A stretch of DNA of 8,502 nucleotides. It comes from Clostridia bacterium. Its GTDB lineage: Bacteria; Aerophobota; Aerophobia; Aerophobales; AE-B3A. The notes under the pieces are model-generated. The model saw only the letters and a program-made list of their open reading frames with translations. It was not told the DNA's origin and made no database searches. The stretch spans positions 1 to 8,502 of the forward strand of contig WJOQ01000337.1 of assembly GCA_009618505.1 (NCBI GenBank), given 5' to 3'. A program made the translations under genes and the position numbers. Shown piece by piece: positions 1 through 6,621 of the stretch (position 1 is its first letter; every line of letters starts with the position of its first letter).

Positions 1-1
1 T

Positions 2-130
2 TTTTCAGATAAGCCTTCAAGAATATTCCTGGGGGAAGAATATACAGAGCTTATAAAGGGAAAAAGGCTGGAAGGAAAGATAAAGCTTGACCCTCTTGAG
101 GTGCTAATTTTGGAAAGAATAGGAAAATAA
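2..130 (+). CDS. C-terminal tail of a probable glycoside hydrolase (5' end outside window)
   Basis: Reading from base 2 gives 42 codons without a stop, ending in TAA at 128-130, so this is the 3' end of a gene that enters from the left. The last residues run as ELIKGKRLEGKIKLDPLEV followed by LILER. This resembles the small beta-sandwich that closes many glycoside hydrolases, above all GH42-type beta-galactosidases, where a turn of the type 'DLLTGE-x-V-x-G' is followed by 'L-x-P-x-x-V-x-V-L'. No catalytic residue lies in this fragment, so the family is inferred only from the tail. The neighbourhood (sugar permease and sulfatase on the same strand) fits a glycan-degrading enzyme. An unrelated protein with an alternating beta-strand C-terminus cannot be excluded. 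Confidence 0.5.
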   Translation, partial: FSDKPSRIFLGEEYTELIKGKRLEGKIKLDPLEVLILERIGK

Positions 131-143
131 AGTAATCACTAGC

Positions 144-412
144 ATGGCCGCAGATGATCGAGGAAAAAGATATGGTTCAATCTTCTCTGAAGTGTAATAG
201 TTCTGGTATGATGTTGTGAAAGTAAAGGATATTCCTCTGTTCAGATCGAGGAACTAAATGTATCTCTAAACGACTGGTCCGATCTTCTCTACTCAGGGGA
301 TAAAATCAATGTGCTAACAATTAGTAATGAATTTAGATCTTTGGCGAGAAAAGAGCTAAAGATAAGGCTAAGAGAGCTTACTATAAAAGTCAAGTGTAAC
401 TTTGATGATTGA
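144..412 (+). pseudogene. Unrecognised disrupted coding remnant
   Basis: An ATG at 144 opens a frame (MAADDRGKRYGSIFSEV) that hits TAA and TAG back to back at 195-200. It then continues in the same frame as FWYDVVKVKDIPLF to a TAA at 255. From about 245 the neighbouring frame (a -1 shift) reads IEELNVSLNDWSDLLYSGDK and continues, rich in Lys, Arg, Glu and Leu, to TGA at 410-412. That last 55-codon piece has no ATG start, and no good ribosome binding site serves it. The amino-acid composition is protein-like and the pieces follow one another, which suggests one small gene (about 85-90 residues) broken by two nonsense codons and one lost base. I do not recognise a family. It could also be chance open frame in intergenic DNA. 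Confidence 0.35.
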
Positions 413-571
413 AAATTTAACATATTCCTCTTAATAATGAGAATTTTTTCTTTAAAGAGAGTAGAATTAACCGATTGTTCTTTTACAAAATTTGTTTAAG
501 AGTTATCAGCTCCTTTTGTTCCTGGATTTGTATAATGAAGCTGAAGCTTATCATGCAGGGGTATGAATTGA

Positions 572-612
572 GGGTTAACCCATCTGCAGAATGGAGGAAG
601 TTGAGATATCTC
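572..612. repeat. Cluster of three short perfect palindromes, possible operator sites
   Basis: Three self-complementary sites lie within 41 bases: GGGTTAACCC (572-581), TCTGCAGA (583-590) and GAGATATCTC (603-612). They sit about 150-190 bases upstream of the start codon of the PHP-domain gene, where a dimeric regulator could bind. Single 10-base palindromes are expected by chance several times in 8.5 kb, so only the clustering is suggestive. No regulator gene is present in the window. Confidence 0.2.
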
Positions 613-746
613 ATAACTTTAAATAAATCTCCAAGCGTATTTAAGCTTACAGTAGGTTTAAATACCTCTGGGTTGGAAAATGAACTTCTCTTTTAGGAGT
701 TTTCAAGAAAAAATGAACCATCTCAGTTTGGTAACAGATATAAATT

Positions 747-753
747 GAGGAGG
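747..753 (+). promoter_or_regulatory. Strong ribosome binding site of the PHP-domain gene
   Basis: GAGGAGG lies seven bases before the ATG at 761. It is a near-perfect anti-16S match at ideal spacing, and it fixes the start codon of the 770-residue protein. Confidence 0.85.
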
Positions 754-760
754 AATTTTA

Positions 761-3073
761 ATGTCAAACTTTAATTCAGAAGAACAGTTTAAAAAGATAA
801 AAGAAGTACCGGGTGGTTACAGTGCTTGTGGGGGGCAGCTTGATGAAGGATGGTACGGTGGTATGCTTGTATTAGATAGTAGCAATTCGGCTTTATATAA
901 TGTGAAGGCTGATAAAGACTACGCACTTAATCTGGAGCATTATCGGCGCATGGAGCAGGTCAGTATAAATCGTCCTCGAAGAATTATGATGATGCAGTTA
1001 GAGGATAGTAATGTTCTGGAAAGAGAACTCACTGCGGCTATTCGAATTGACGGCCCTGCATGCCCAAAAGAGCAGGTTGAAAAGCCAATTATAGCGTGGA
1101 CCGAACGCCGCAGTGGAGGATGGGAACTGAAACTGTTATATGAGGAAAAAATCCAGACCGTGATACGGCAAAGTGGGATTCTACGTTTTCCTCAGGTGGC
1201 AGCAACGGCAGATGGTCCCATTCTGGCAATCGAAGTGGATGATCCGGATGGTGGTACCGAGGTGCTTGTGTTAAATATTGAGGGAAAAGTGTTAAATCGG
1301 GATTCCGGTCGAAAGCCAAAACTGGTTGCCGCAAATAAGGGCTATCTTCTGTTGACGGAACAGTCATCGCGGAACAGAATCACCCTCAAGTTAAAGCATT
1401 ATTTAAACAATAACTGCCACGTAGAGGAAAATATTAGCCAAGGTGATTATTTATTCAATGCCGACTTAGCCTACTCGGAGAAGGAGAAGATCTGCTATAT
1501 AGCCGCTGAAAGCAGTCCGTCTTTTGGTTACGGGTCACAATTGGGACTGGTCAGGACACTTTATACTTGGCAATGGAGCTCCGGAACAGTAGTACCCACT
1601 GGTGCCTTGCCTGTAGAAAAGCGGGGATTCATGTCCTTAGGACCGGAGAACCTGCCTCCGATTAAACCTTACGTGTTTGTAGACAGGAGTAAGCCGGTGG
1701 TAGCATTCCGACAGTTCCGTTATGCCGGGTTCAAGAGCTTCGGCTGGGATATCTTCTGGTGTCGATGGAATGGTGATAAATGGTCAGAACCGATAAGGAT
1801 AAGCAAATCGACAGGTTCACCTGATACTGGCTACAGCATTCTAACAGTGAACGGTCGCTATATTGCATTTGTTCCTACTTTATTAAATGAGGGAGGACCT
1901 GCACGTTCATTTAATCACCGGGTTCAGATCTGTGAATTCCAGGTTCATCATGAGTTAGATCGATACGAGGTGAGTGAGAAAAGAAAGGCATTGTATACCA
2001 TTCCCACTCCTTATAAGGATATTGCACTTGATCCACCCCACTTGCCGGGATCCTACCCCGGACGAATTTTGATCTGGGGGGATCTGCACGTACATTCAAC
2101 TTACTCCAAGTGTGTAGCTGCAGCTGATGGTAATCCAGACGAAAACCTTTGCTTTTTAAGAGATGTGCTGGGCTGTCAGGTATTCACCTTGACCGAACAT
2201 AGTCGATGGACCACGGGACCTGAGAGCACCTGGGTAATGGATCGATTAGAATTGCTTGCCGGTGATAATGGAGTAATACTGTATAGTACTGAACCCGGAA
2301 TAAAGGGTATTCGAGATACAAATTGGTATGCATTGGAACGTGAGACATTTGAGCGTCTCGAGAGAATTTTCATTGCTCAGGGACAGAATTTTCACCGATG
2401 TCTCAGGAATGTTTGTGAAGAGTTACCATTTGGTTCTGTGGTCTTGATGCGCCACTTCCACGGAAACATCATGGATAAAGAGGGAATGGTACATAGCTTC
2501 GAACCTAGGATGGAAGTGGCAATGGAGGCAATGCAGGGACGCTGTAATGCAATGATTGAACCCGAGGGGGATTTTCCGGTGTTTCCCAACCAATTTCTGA
2601 ATGCCGGTTGCAAAATTGGTCTGATCGGTGGTACTGACCACTACCGTAAGGGGGCGAATCACTATTGTCTGACGGGTTTTTGGGTGCGTGAGGTATCGGC
2701 TGAGGGTGTGTGGGAGGCTCTCCGCAATGGTTTCACTATTGCTATGTCTGATGCAAAGATAGCATTGACATCATATTTATGTGATCAGCCTATGGGTAAT
2801 ACGGTGATTATGGATAACCCATCTGAGGTGCGGATCCGTCTAAATGCTGCTTGCGGCAGACCGATCCGGCGCGCCACGTTGATCCGAGATGGCAAGTTAT
2901 TGCCCTGGATTGAAATCGGTAGGAAGGTTACCAATTCTGACCTGGTGGACCCAGAACCCGAAACCGGGCGACACTGGTATGTTCCCACGGTTGAGGTTAA
3001 TACTGCCTATGGTCCAGATTCCCCCGGTTATTGTCATGCTTCTCCCTTCTTTGTAATGATCCAAGGGAGATAG
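761..3073 (+). CDS. PHP-domain metallo-phosphoesterase with N-terminal beta-propeller-like half
   Basis: This is a 770-residue protein with no signal peptide or membrane segment, so it is probably cytoplasmic. Residues about 430-710 form a PHP (polymerase and histidinol phosphatase) metal-dependent hydrolase domain close to the DUF3604 type. Motif I is WGDLHVHS (H443, H445). Motif II is LTEH (H480), where TDH is usual. A candidate metal-bridging glutamate sits in STEPG (E511), a later histidine pair in MRHFHG (H565, H567), and the closing motif is GGTDH (D626, H627). Such domains hydrolyse phosphate esters at a two- or three-metal site; the substrate here is unknown. Residues about 1-420 are dominated by alternating beta-strands with repeated Trp/aromatic turns (IIAWTERRSGGWEL, WNGDKWSEPIRIS), as in sialidase- or PQQ-like beta-propellers. 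The last 60 or so residues look like a small beta-sandwich. The start is fixed by the GAGGAGG ribosome binding site. The broken sugar permease downstream suggests a role in sugar metabolism. The PHP assignment is secure; the propeller assignment is inferred from composition. Confidence 0.85.
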   Translation: MSNFNSEEQFKKIKEVPGGYSACGGQLDEGWYGGMLVLDSSNSALYNVKADKDYALNLEHYRRMEQVSINRPRRIMMMQLEDSNVLERELTAAIRIDGPACPKEQVEKPIIAWTERRSGGWELKLLYEEKIQTVIRQSGILRFPQVAATADGPILAIEVDDPDGGTEVLVLNIEGKVLNRDSGRKPKLVAANKGYLLLTEQSSRNRITLKLKHYLNNNCHVEENISQGDYLFNADLAYSEKEKICYIAAESSPSFGYGSQLGLVRTLYTWQWSSGTVVPTGALPVEKRGFMSLGPENLPPIKPYVFVDRSKPVVAFRQFRYAGFKSFGWDIFWCRWNGDKWSEPIRISKSTGSPDTGYSILTVNGRYIAFVPTLLNEGGPARSFNHRVQICEFQVHHELDRYEVSEKRKALYTIPTPYKDIALDPPHLPGSYPGRILIWGDLHVHSTYSKCVAAADGNPDENLCFLRDVLGCQVFTLTEHSRWTTGPESTWVMDRLELLAGDNGVILYSTEPGIKGIRDTNWYALERETFERLERIFIAQGQNFHRCLRNVCEELPFGSVVLMRHFHGNIMDKEGMVHSFEPRMEVAMEAMQGRCNAMIEPEGDFPVFPNQFLNAGCKIGLIGGTDHYRKGANHYCLTGFWVREVSAEGVWEALRNGFTIAMSDAKIALTSYLCDQPMGNTVIMDNPSEVRIRLNAACGRPIRRATLIRDGKLLPWIEIGRKVTNSDLVDPEPETGRHWYVPTVEVNTAYGPDSPGYCHASPFFVMIQGR

Positions 3074-3287
3074 TGTCAGAAAAAATTTATCAAAAAGTGA
3101 AGTGATTCCAAAAATATTCGTAAGGATTGGGCAAAACGTTGGAATTCATAAGATGAGAAAAAAATATGTCCAGGATGGCAGAAATTTCTATTAATTATCT
3201 TTCATGATTTTTAGCTGTAGGAAAGGAAGTTTCGGTCCCGCAGCCAAGTTTTAAAAGAATTGAAGGTATAGGTTATACTAATATTAG
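3074..3287. other. Intergenic gap with a possible short coding scrap
   Basis: This AT-rich gap lies between the PHP gene and the broken permease. It shows no terminator. A frame open from 3208 to a TAA at 3301-3303 reads FLAVGKEVSVPQPSFKRIEG and continues as IGYTNIRGMPI. It looks protein-like but has no start codon, and I cannot match it to the missing N-terminus of a MalG permease or to any other family. It may be debris of a deleted gene. Confidence 0.3.
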
Positions 3288-3957
3288 AGGAATGCCTATC
3301 TAACATATAATATATTGGATGAGGAGGATGTCACTCTTTGCTTCGTGAACAGCATCATTGTTGCTGGGGCAGTAACTATAGGGCAGTTGTTTTTATGCTC
3401 CCTTGCTGCTTATGTCTTTGCTCGTTTGAAATTTCCTGGTCACGATACTTTGTTCCTCCTTTATCTTGCTACGTTAATGGTTCCAGAACAGGTACGAATG
3501 ATTCCACTTTTTATTATTTTAAAGAAGCTAGGATGGCTAAATACTTATCGAGGTTTGATTGTGCCCGGACTATTCAGTGCCTTTGCCACCTTTTTATTAA
3601 AACAGTTCTTTCAGAACATTCCTATGAGTCTGCAAGATGCAGCCACCATTGATGGAGCGGGCAGGTTAAGAATTTTTTTAGTATTATTCTGCCCTTAAGT
3701 AAACCAGCTTTAGCAACCTTGGCGATTTTTGCTTTCATGTTTACTTGGAACCAATTTCTTTGCCCACTTATTATAATTTTGCCGAAGAAATGAAGACCCT
3801 CACTGTAGGTTTGACTAGTTTCCAAAGCTATTATCTTAATAAATACGATCTCTTAATGGCTGGAGCTACCTTAGCTATTATGCCGGTTATGATTGTCTTT
3901 CTTTCCATGCAACGTTATTTCGTTCAAGGAATAACTCTAACCGGTTTAAAACGATAA
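3288..3957 (+). pseudogene. MalG-type carbohydrate ABC transporter permease, truncated and frameshifted
   Basis: Three consecutive frames together give about 220 residues of an inner-membrane permease of the MalG/binding-protein-dependent sugar transporter family. Piece 1 (open from 3288, to 3700) has CFVNSIIVAG, four hydrophobic segments including one with LATLMVPEQVRMIPLF, and the cytoplasmic EAA loop (MSLQDAATIDGAG) that docks the ATPase. Piece 2 starts after a -1 shift in the seven-T run at 3673-3679 and reads SIILPLSKPALATL, then FMFTWNQFL. Piece 3 starts after another -1 shift at TTTT (3777-3780) and reads EEMKTLTVGLTSFQ, ending TGLKR at TAA 3955-3957. Adding one T at each site restores a single frame. 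Family members have about 270-280 residues; the first membrane helix and its cytoplasmic tail (about 70 residues) are missing, and no ribosome binding site precedes a plausible start. No MalF partner, solute-binding protein or ATPase lies in the window. The identity is secure; whether the shifts are real or sequencing errors at homopolymers cannot be told here, but the missing N-terminus points to a real pseudogene. Confidence 0.88.
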
Positions 3958-3971
3958 ATAGACGATAAGCT

Positions 3972-4133
3972 ATGGATCTTCCAAAATTGGAAAAAGAGGA
4001 GAAAACTTTAAAACAGTTGGCCCAATACGCCAACTAGAAAAAGGTAGAAAAGCAAAGAAGGAGAAAGGTTGCTGTTAAGCTAATTAAAAAAAAGTTGGAA
4101 TACAACAGTGGAAGAATAAATGATAAGTCGTGA
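3972..4133 (+). pseudogene. Short lysine-rich frame interrupted by an amber codon
   Basis: ATG at 3972 opens MDLPKLEKEEKTLKQLAQYAN and stops at TAG (4035-4037). The same frame continues KKVEKQRRRKVAVKLIKKKL and on to TGA at 4131-4133, overlapping the start of the URO-D-like gene by 14 bases. The whole would be a 53-residue, highly basic, helix-prone peptide. There is no good ribosome binding site and no family match. It is either a decayed small gene, a short leader-like peptide of 21 residues, or chance. Confidence 0.2.
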
Positions 4134-5118
4134 GATTATAATAAAGAGCCTAGAATTTAAAGGGCCAGTAAGAATTCCCATGTCCTTACCTTCTCCCTAT
4201 CCCAATGATTTTGTAGGAGCTGGACTGGACGCAAATCCTCATATCTCTGATAAGTGGGTCCACAACAAAGAAGGCAATCGTTGGGAGAAGGTGGATGAAT
4301 GGGGAAATACCTGGGCCCGATTAGAAGAGTATTCTAAGGGAGAAGTAGTAAGAGGAGCTATTCAAAATTGGGGCAAGTTAAAGGATTATAAACTTCCCCC
4401 GCTAGATTTACCGGAAAGATATAAGGAAACAAAAAAGATTTTCTCCCAACACCCGGATAAATTTCATATAGCCCATCTTCCTGGTTTTCCTTTCAGTGTT
4501 ACCAGAAAGATGAGGAGAATGGATAATTTCCTTCTAGATGTAATAGCGGAGAAAGAAAATGTAGCAAGGTTATTAAAAGATATTTCTAACTTGTTGGAGG
4601 TAGTTATATGTAAGTTTTCCGGGATAGGAGCAGATGCTATTATGTTTGCCGAGGACTGGGGAACCCAGGATAGCTTATTGATAAGTCCGGACCTCTGGAG
4701 AGAACTTTTTAAACCGGGATTCATCCAACTTTGTAGCGTTGCTCATAAAAAAGGACTTTATGTGTTTATGCACTCATGTGGGGATATTTATGAGATAATT
4801 CCTGACTTAATAGAGGTAGGAGTAGATGTGTTGCAATTTGATCAACCTGCTTTGCATGGAGTTGACAGGCTTGCTCGGGATTTTGGAGGGAGAGTTAATT
4901 TTTGGTGTCCAGTAGACATACAAAAGATACTTCCTGCTAGGGATAAGAGTTTAATTGAGAATTTTGCCAGAGACCTCGTAGAGACGCTGGGGTCTTTTAA
5001 CGGTGGATTTATTGCTGGGTATTATGAGTCCAACGAAGCATTAGATCTTGAGCCCTACTGGCAAGATGTAGCTTGTAAGGCCTTTGTAAAACATAGTAAG
5101 GCTTTCAGATATGGCTGA
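4120..5118 (+). CDS. Uroporphyrinogen decarboxylase (URO-D)/MtaA-like superfamily protein
   Basis: This 332-residue soluble protein has the length and motif order of the URO-D/cobalamin-independent methyltransferase superfamily, which has a TIM-barrel fold. Visible signatures include FAEDWGTQDSLLISPDLWRE in the middle, followed by KKGLYVFMHSCGDI (H218, C220), then GVDVLQFDQPA and VNFWCPVDIQKILP (C263). H-x-C plus a distant Cys is the zinc-binding pattern of MtaA/MtbA-type methyl transferases, which pass a methyl group from a corrinoid protein to a thiol. The N-terminal arginine-rich motif of true HemE decarboxylases is absent, so haem synthesis is unlikely. Members of this kind are common, and mostly uncharacterised, beside sugar transporters, sulfatases and oxidoreductases. 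The start ATG has only a weak site (GGAAGA) in front. It reads in the same direction as the aldo/keto reductase 104 bases downstream and may be co-transcribed with it. A methyl-transfer role, for example demethylating an O-methyl sugar, is inference; no corrinoid protein lies in the window. Confidence 0.85.
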   Translation: MISREIIIKSLEFKGPVRIPMSLPSPYPNDFVGAGLDANPHISDKWVHNKEGNRWEKVDEWGNTWARLEEYSKGEVVRGAIQNWGKLKDYKLPPLDLPERYKETKKIFSQHPDKFHIAHLPGFPFSVTRKMRRMDNFLLDVIAEKENVARLLKDISNLLEVVICKFSGIGADAIMFAEDWGTQDSLLISPDLWRELFKPGFIQLCSVAHKKGLYVFMHSCGDIYEIIPDLIEVGVDVLQFDQPALHGVDRLARDFGGRVNFWCPVDIQKILPARDKSLIENFARDLVETLGSFNGGFIAGYYESNEALDLEPYWQDVACKAFVKHSKAFRYG

Positions 5119-5129
5119 CCCGTATAAAT

Positions 5130-5153
5130 AAGGAGTCTTTAAAGGAGTCTTTA
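5130..5153. repeat. Perfect 12-base tandem duplication
   Basis: AAGGAGTCTTTA occurs twice head to tail (5130-5141 and 5142-5153) just after the URO-D-like gene. Each copy contains an AGGAG, but no start codon follows at useful spacing. It looks like a slippage duplication. Confidence 0.8.
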
Positions 5154-5208
5154 TTTGAAAGTAGATCCTCAGTGGTATACATGCTTTAGTGAATATTTAC
5201 ATAGAAAG

Positions 5209-5215
5209 AAAGGAG
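5209..5215 (+). promoter_or_regulatory. Ribosome binding site of the aldo/keto reductase
   Basis: AAAGGAG is followed by a seven-base spacer and then the ATG at 5223. This supports the chosen start, which also matches the conserved N-terminal beta-hairpin (MQYRDFGNTG) of the family. Confidence 0.8.
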
Positions 5216-5222
5216 TTTCGTA

Positions 5223-6344
5223 ATGCAGTACCGCGACTTTGGGAATACCGGGGTTAAAGTCTCTGTTCTTGGATTTGGGGCAATGCGTCTGCCCCAAGAG
5301 CAAGTAAAGGGAAAGTCTCGAATTAAACAAGAGGAATCCGTTGAGATCATTCAAAAAGCCTTCGAGCTGGGAGTAAACTATGTGGATACTGCCTACGTAT
5401 ACAATGAGGGTGACAGTGAGCTTGCCGTGGGAAAGGCTTTGAAAGGTTGGAGAGAGAAGGTTTATCTTTCCACAAAACTGCCCATATGGTATTTCAAGAA
5501 GACGAGTGACTATCGCCGTTTTCTTGAGGAAGAGCTAGAAAGGCTTAAGGTGGACTATATTGATTTCTACCACTTTCATTGCCTCAGCGGGGACAAGTTC
5601 AAGAATACCGTGCTTAAGTATGACCTCCTCAGAGAAGCTCGAAAAGCAAAAGATGAGGGGCTTATTACGCATATATCCTTTTCCTTTCACGACAAGCCCA
5701 AGGTTATGAAAAGACTTATCGATATAGGCATCTTTGAGTCAGTTCTCTGTCAATACAATCTTCTTGATAAAAGCAATGAGGAGGCTATGGCTTATGCTAA
5801 AGAAAAGGGACTAGGAGTTGCAGTAATGGGCCCTGTCGGTGGGGGACGTCTTGCTTCCTCAGGTATTCTAAAAGGGATACTGGCTGGTAGTATCAAAAGC
5901 ACTCCTGAGCTTGCCTTAAGATTTGTTCTGGCCAATGAGAAAGTATCTGTTGCTCTCTCAGGAATGGGAAGTATGCGAATGGTGGAGGAAAATGTGAGAG
6001 CAGCAAGTCTATCCAAACCATTAAGCAATGAGGAACTCGAGACAATTGAGGCCTTCATAAAAGAGAGAAGAAAGAAAGAGGAGATAACATGCAATATGTG
6101 TGAATACTGTCAACCCTGCCCCAGTCAGGTAGCTATTTCACGAATCTTCGAGCTGATGAACTACTATAGCGTTTATGGCCTTAAAGAATACGCTTTGAGT
6201 GAGTATAAGAATATTGGCTCAGGAGAGAAGGATGAAAGAGAGAAAGCCGACGCTTGCACAGAATGTGGTGAGTGTGAAGAAAAGTGCCCCCAGAAGATAA
6301 AAATAATGGAGAAGCTGAAAGAGTGTCACCAGGCTTTAGGATAG
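5223..6344 (+). CDS. Aldo/keto reductase with C-terminal ferredoxin-type Fe-S module
   Basis: The protein has 373 residues and is intact. Residues 1-270 are an aldo/keto reductase (AKR) TIM barrel: N-terminal MQYRDFGNTGVKVSVLGFG, then VDTAYVYN with D55 and Y60, LSTK with K85, and FYHFH with H119. These four residues form the usual catalytic tetrad. VMGPVGGGRLA and the GMGSMRMVEEN segment near 245 correspond to the NADPH-binding end. Residues about 285-373 carry two cysteine clusters, CNMCEYCQPCP (C290, 293, 296, 299) and CTECGECEEKCP (C345, 348, 351, 355). This arrangement is typical of the Fe-S branch of the AKR family found mainly in anaerobes. The likely activity is reversible, NAD(P)H- or ferredoxin-linked oxidation or reduction of a carbonyl, probably a sugar derivative in this context; the substrate cannot be read from sequence. 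Length and motifs are as expected, with no sign of damage. It follows the URO-D-like gene after 104 bases and has its own strong ribosome binding site. Confidence 0.95.
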   Translation: MQYRDFGNTGVKVSVLGFGAMRLPQEQVKGKSRIKQEESVEIIQKAFELGVNYVDTAYVYNEGDSELAVGKALKGWREKVYLSTKLPIWYFKKTSDYRRFLEEELERLKVDYIDFYHFHCLSGDKFKNTVLKYDLLREARKAKDEGLITHISFSFHDKPKVMKRLIDIGIFESVLCQYNLLDKSNEEAMAYAKEKGLGVAVMGPVGGGRLASSGILKGILAGSIKSTPELALRFVLANEKVSVALSGMGSMRMVEENVRAASLSKPLSNEELETIEAFIKERRKKEEITCNMCEYCQPCPSQVAISRIFELMNYYSVYGLKEYALSEYKNIGSGEKDEREKADACTECGECEEKCPQKIKIMEKLKECHQALG

Positions 6345-6399
6345 ATAGAGAAATATGCTCCCCCCATTCAATCTAAAAGAGTTATCGAAATTCTGATGA

Positions 6400-6468
6400 G
6401 ATGGCCACAGTTGCCTTCGGCAACCTCGCGACGCTTCGCGGATTGCTTCACTCCGTCCGCAATGACAT
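6400..6468. repeat. Palindromic REP-like intergenic element
   Basis: This GC-rich island in AT-rich intergenic DNA is made of consecutive stem-loops. GTTGCC-TTC-GGCAAC (6410-6424) is a perfect six-base-pair hairpin. CGCG-ACGCTT-CGCG follows at 6427-6440, and ATTGC...GCAAT spans 6442-6462. The phrase GGATTGCTTCACTCCGTCCG followed by CAATGACA is of a kind I associate with dispersed intergenic repeats in bacterial genomes. No T run follows, so it is not an obvious intrinsic terminator, although it lies just past the aldo/keto reductase and could stabilise its message end. Only one copy is in the window, so its repeat status is inferred. Confidence 0.55.
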
Positions 6469-6528
6469 ATAAATGCACTACAGCTGAATATTTATGTTAC
6501 TTTTCATTATAAATTGTTATATCACAGG

Positions 6529-6554
6529 GTTGTTTGAAATTGTTGTTTGAAATT
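6529..6554. repeat. Perfect 13-base tandem duplication
   Basis: GTTGTTTGAAATT is repeated head to tail (6529-6541 and 6542-6554), about 70 bases before the sulfatase start. It is probably a slippage duplication. It lies where a promoter for the sulfatase might be, but no clear -35/-10 pair is seen. Confidence 0.8.
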
Positions 6555-6621
6555 TTGGTGTGCTGAAGCAAATTAAGAATACAAGAAGAGGAGTTTCTAG
6601 ACTACCTCGAAAGGACTTAAA

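Larger units (their letters stand above)
413..760. other. Intergenic region without a convincing gene
   Basis: No RNA gene or well-supported coding frame is visible in this stretch. A 73-codon frame opens at a TTG (475) and ends at 696, but it has no ribosome binding site, no recognisable motif and mixed composition. Visible structure includes a weak stem at about 424-446 (ATTCCTC against GAGAAT, followed by a T run), which could be a weak terminator for the upstream remnant. An 8-bp inverted repeat, GTATTTAA (637-644) against TTAAATAC (658-665), has a 13-base loop. There is also a cluster of perfect palindromes at 572-612. The promoter of the large gene starting at 761 probably lies here, but I cannot point to a clear -35/-10 pair. 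Confidence 0.5.

Noticed and set aside
475..696. 73-codon frame from a TTG
   Set aside because: It has no ribosome binding site, a rare start codon, Cys/Ile-rich then basic composition without any motif, and it ends in spacer DNA. I treat it as chance.
1089..2988. Several antisense frames of 60-90 codons inside the PHP gene, and similar ones in the URO-D-like and reductase genes
   Set aside because: They lie opposite well-supported coding sequence, lack ribosome binding sites and have no recognisable motifs.
4035..4037. TAG read as pyrrolysine in a methyltransferase-like neighbourhood
   Set aside because: The frame is not a methylamine methyltransferase, and no pyl genes or other TAG-containing genes are visible. 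The nearby URO-D-like gene ends in TGA and has no internal TAG.
6410..6424. Intrinsic terminator of the aldo/keto reductase
   Set aside because: The hairpin is good, but no U-rich tract follows; instead more GC-rich stems follow, so it fits a dispersed palindromic element better.
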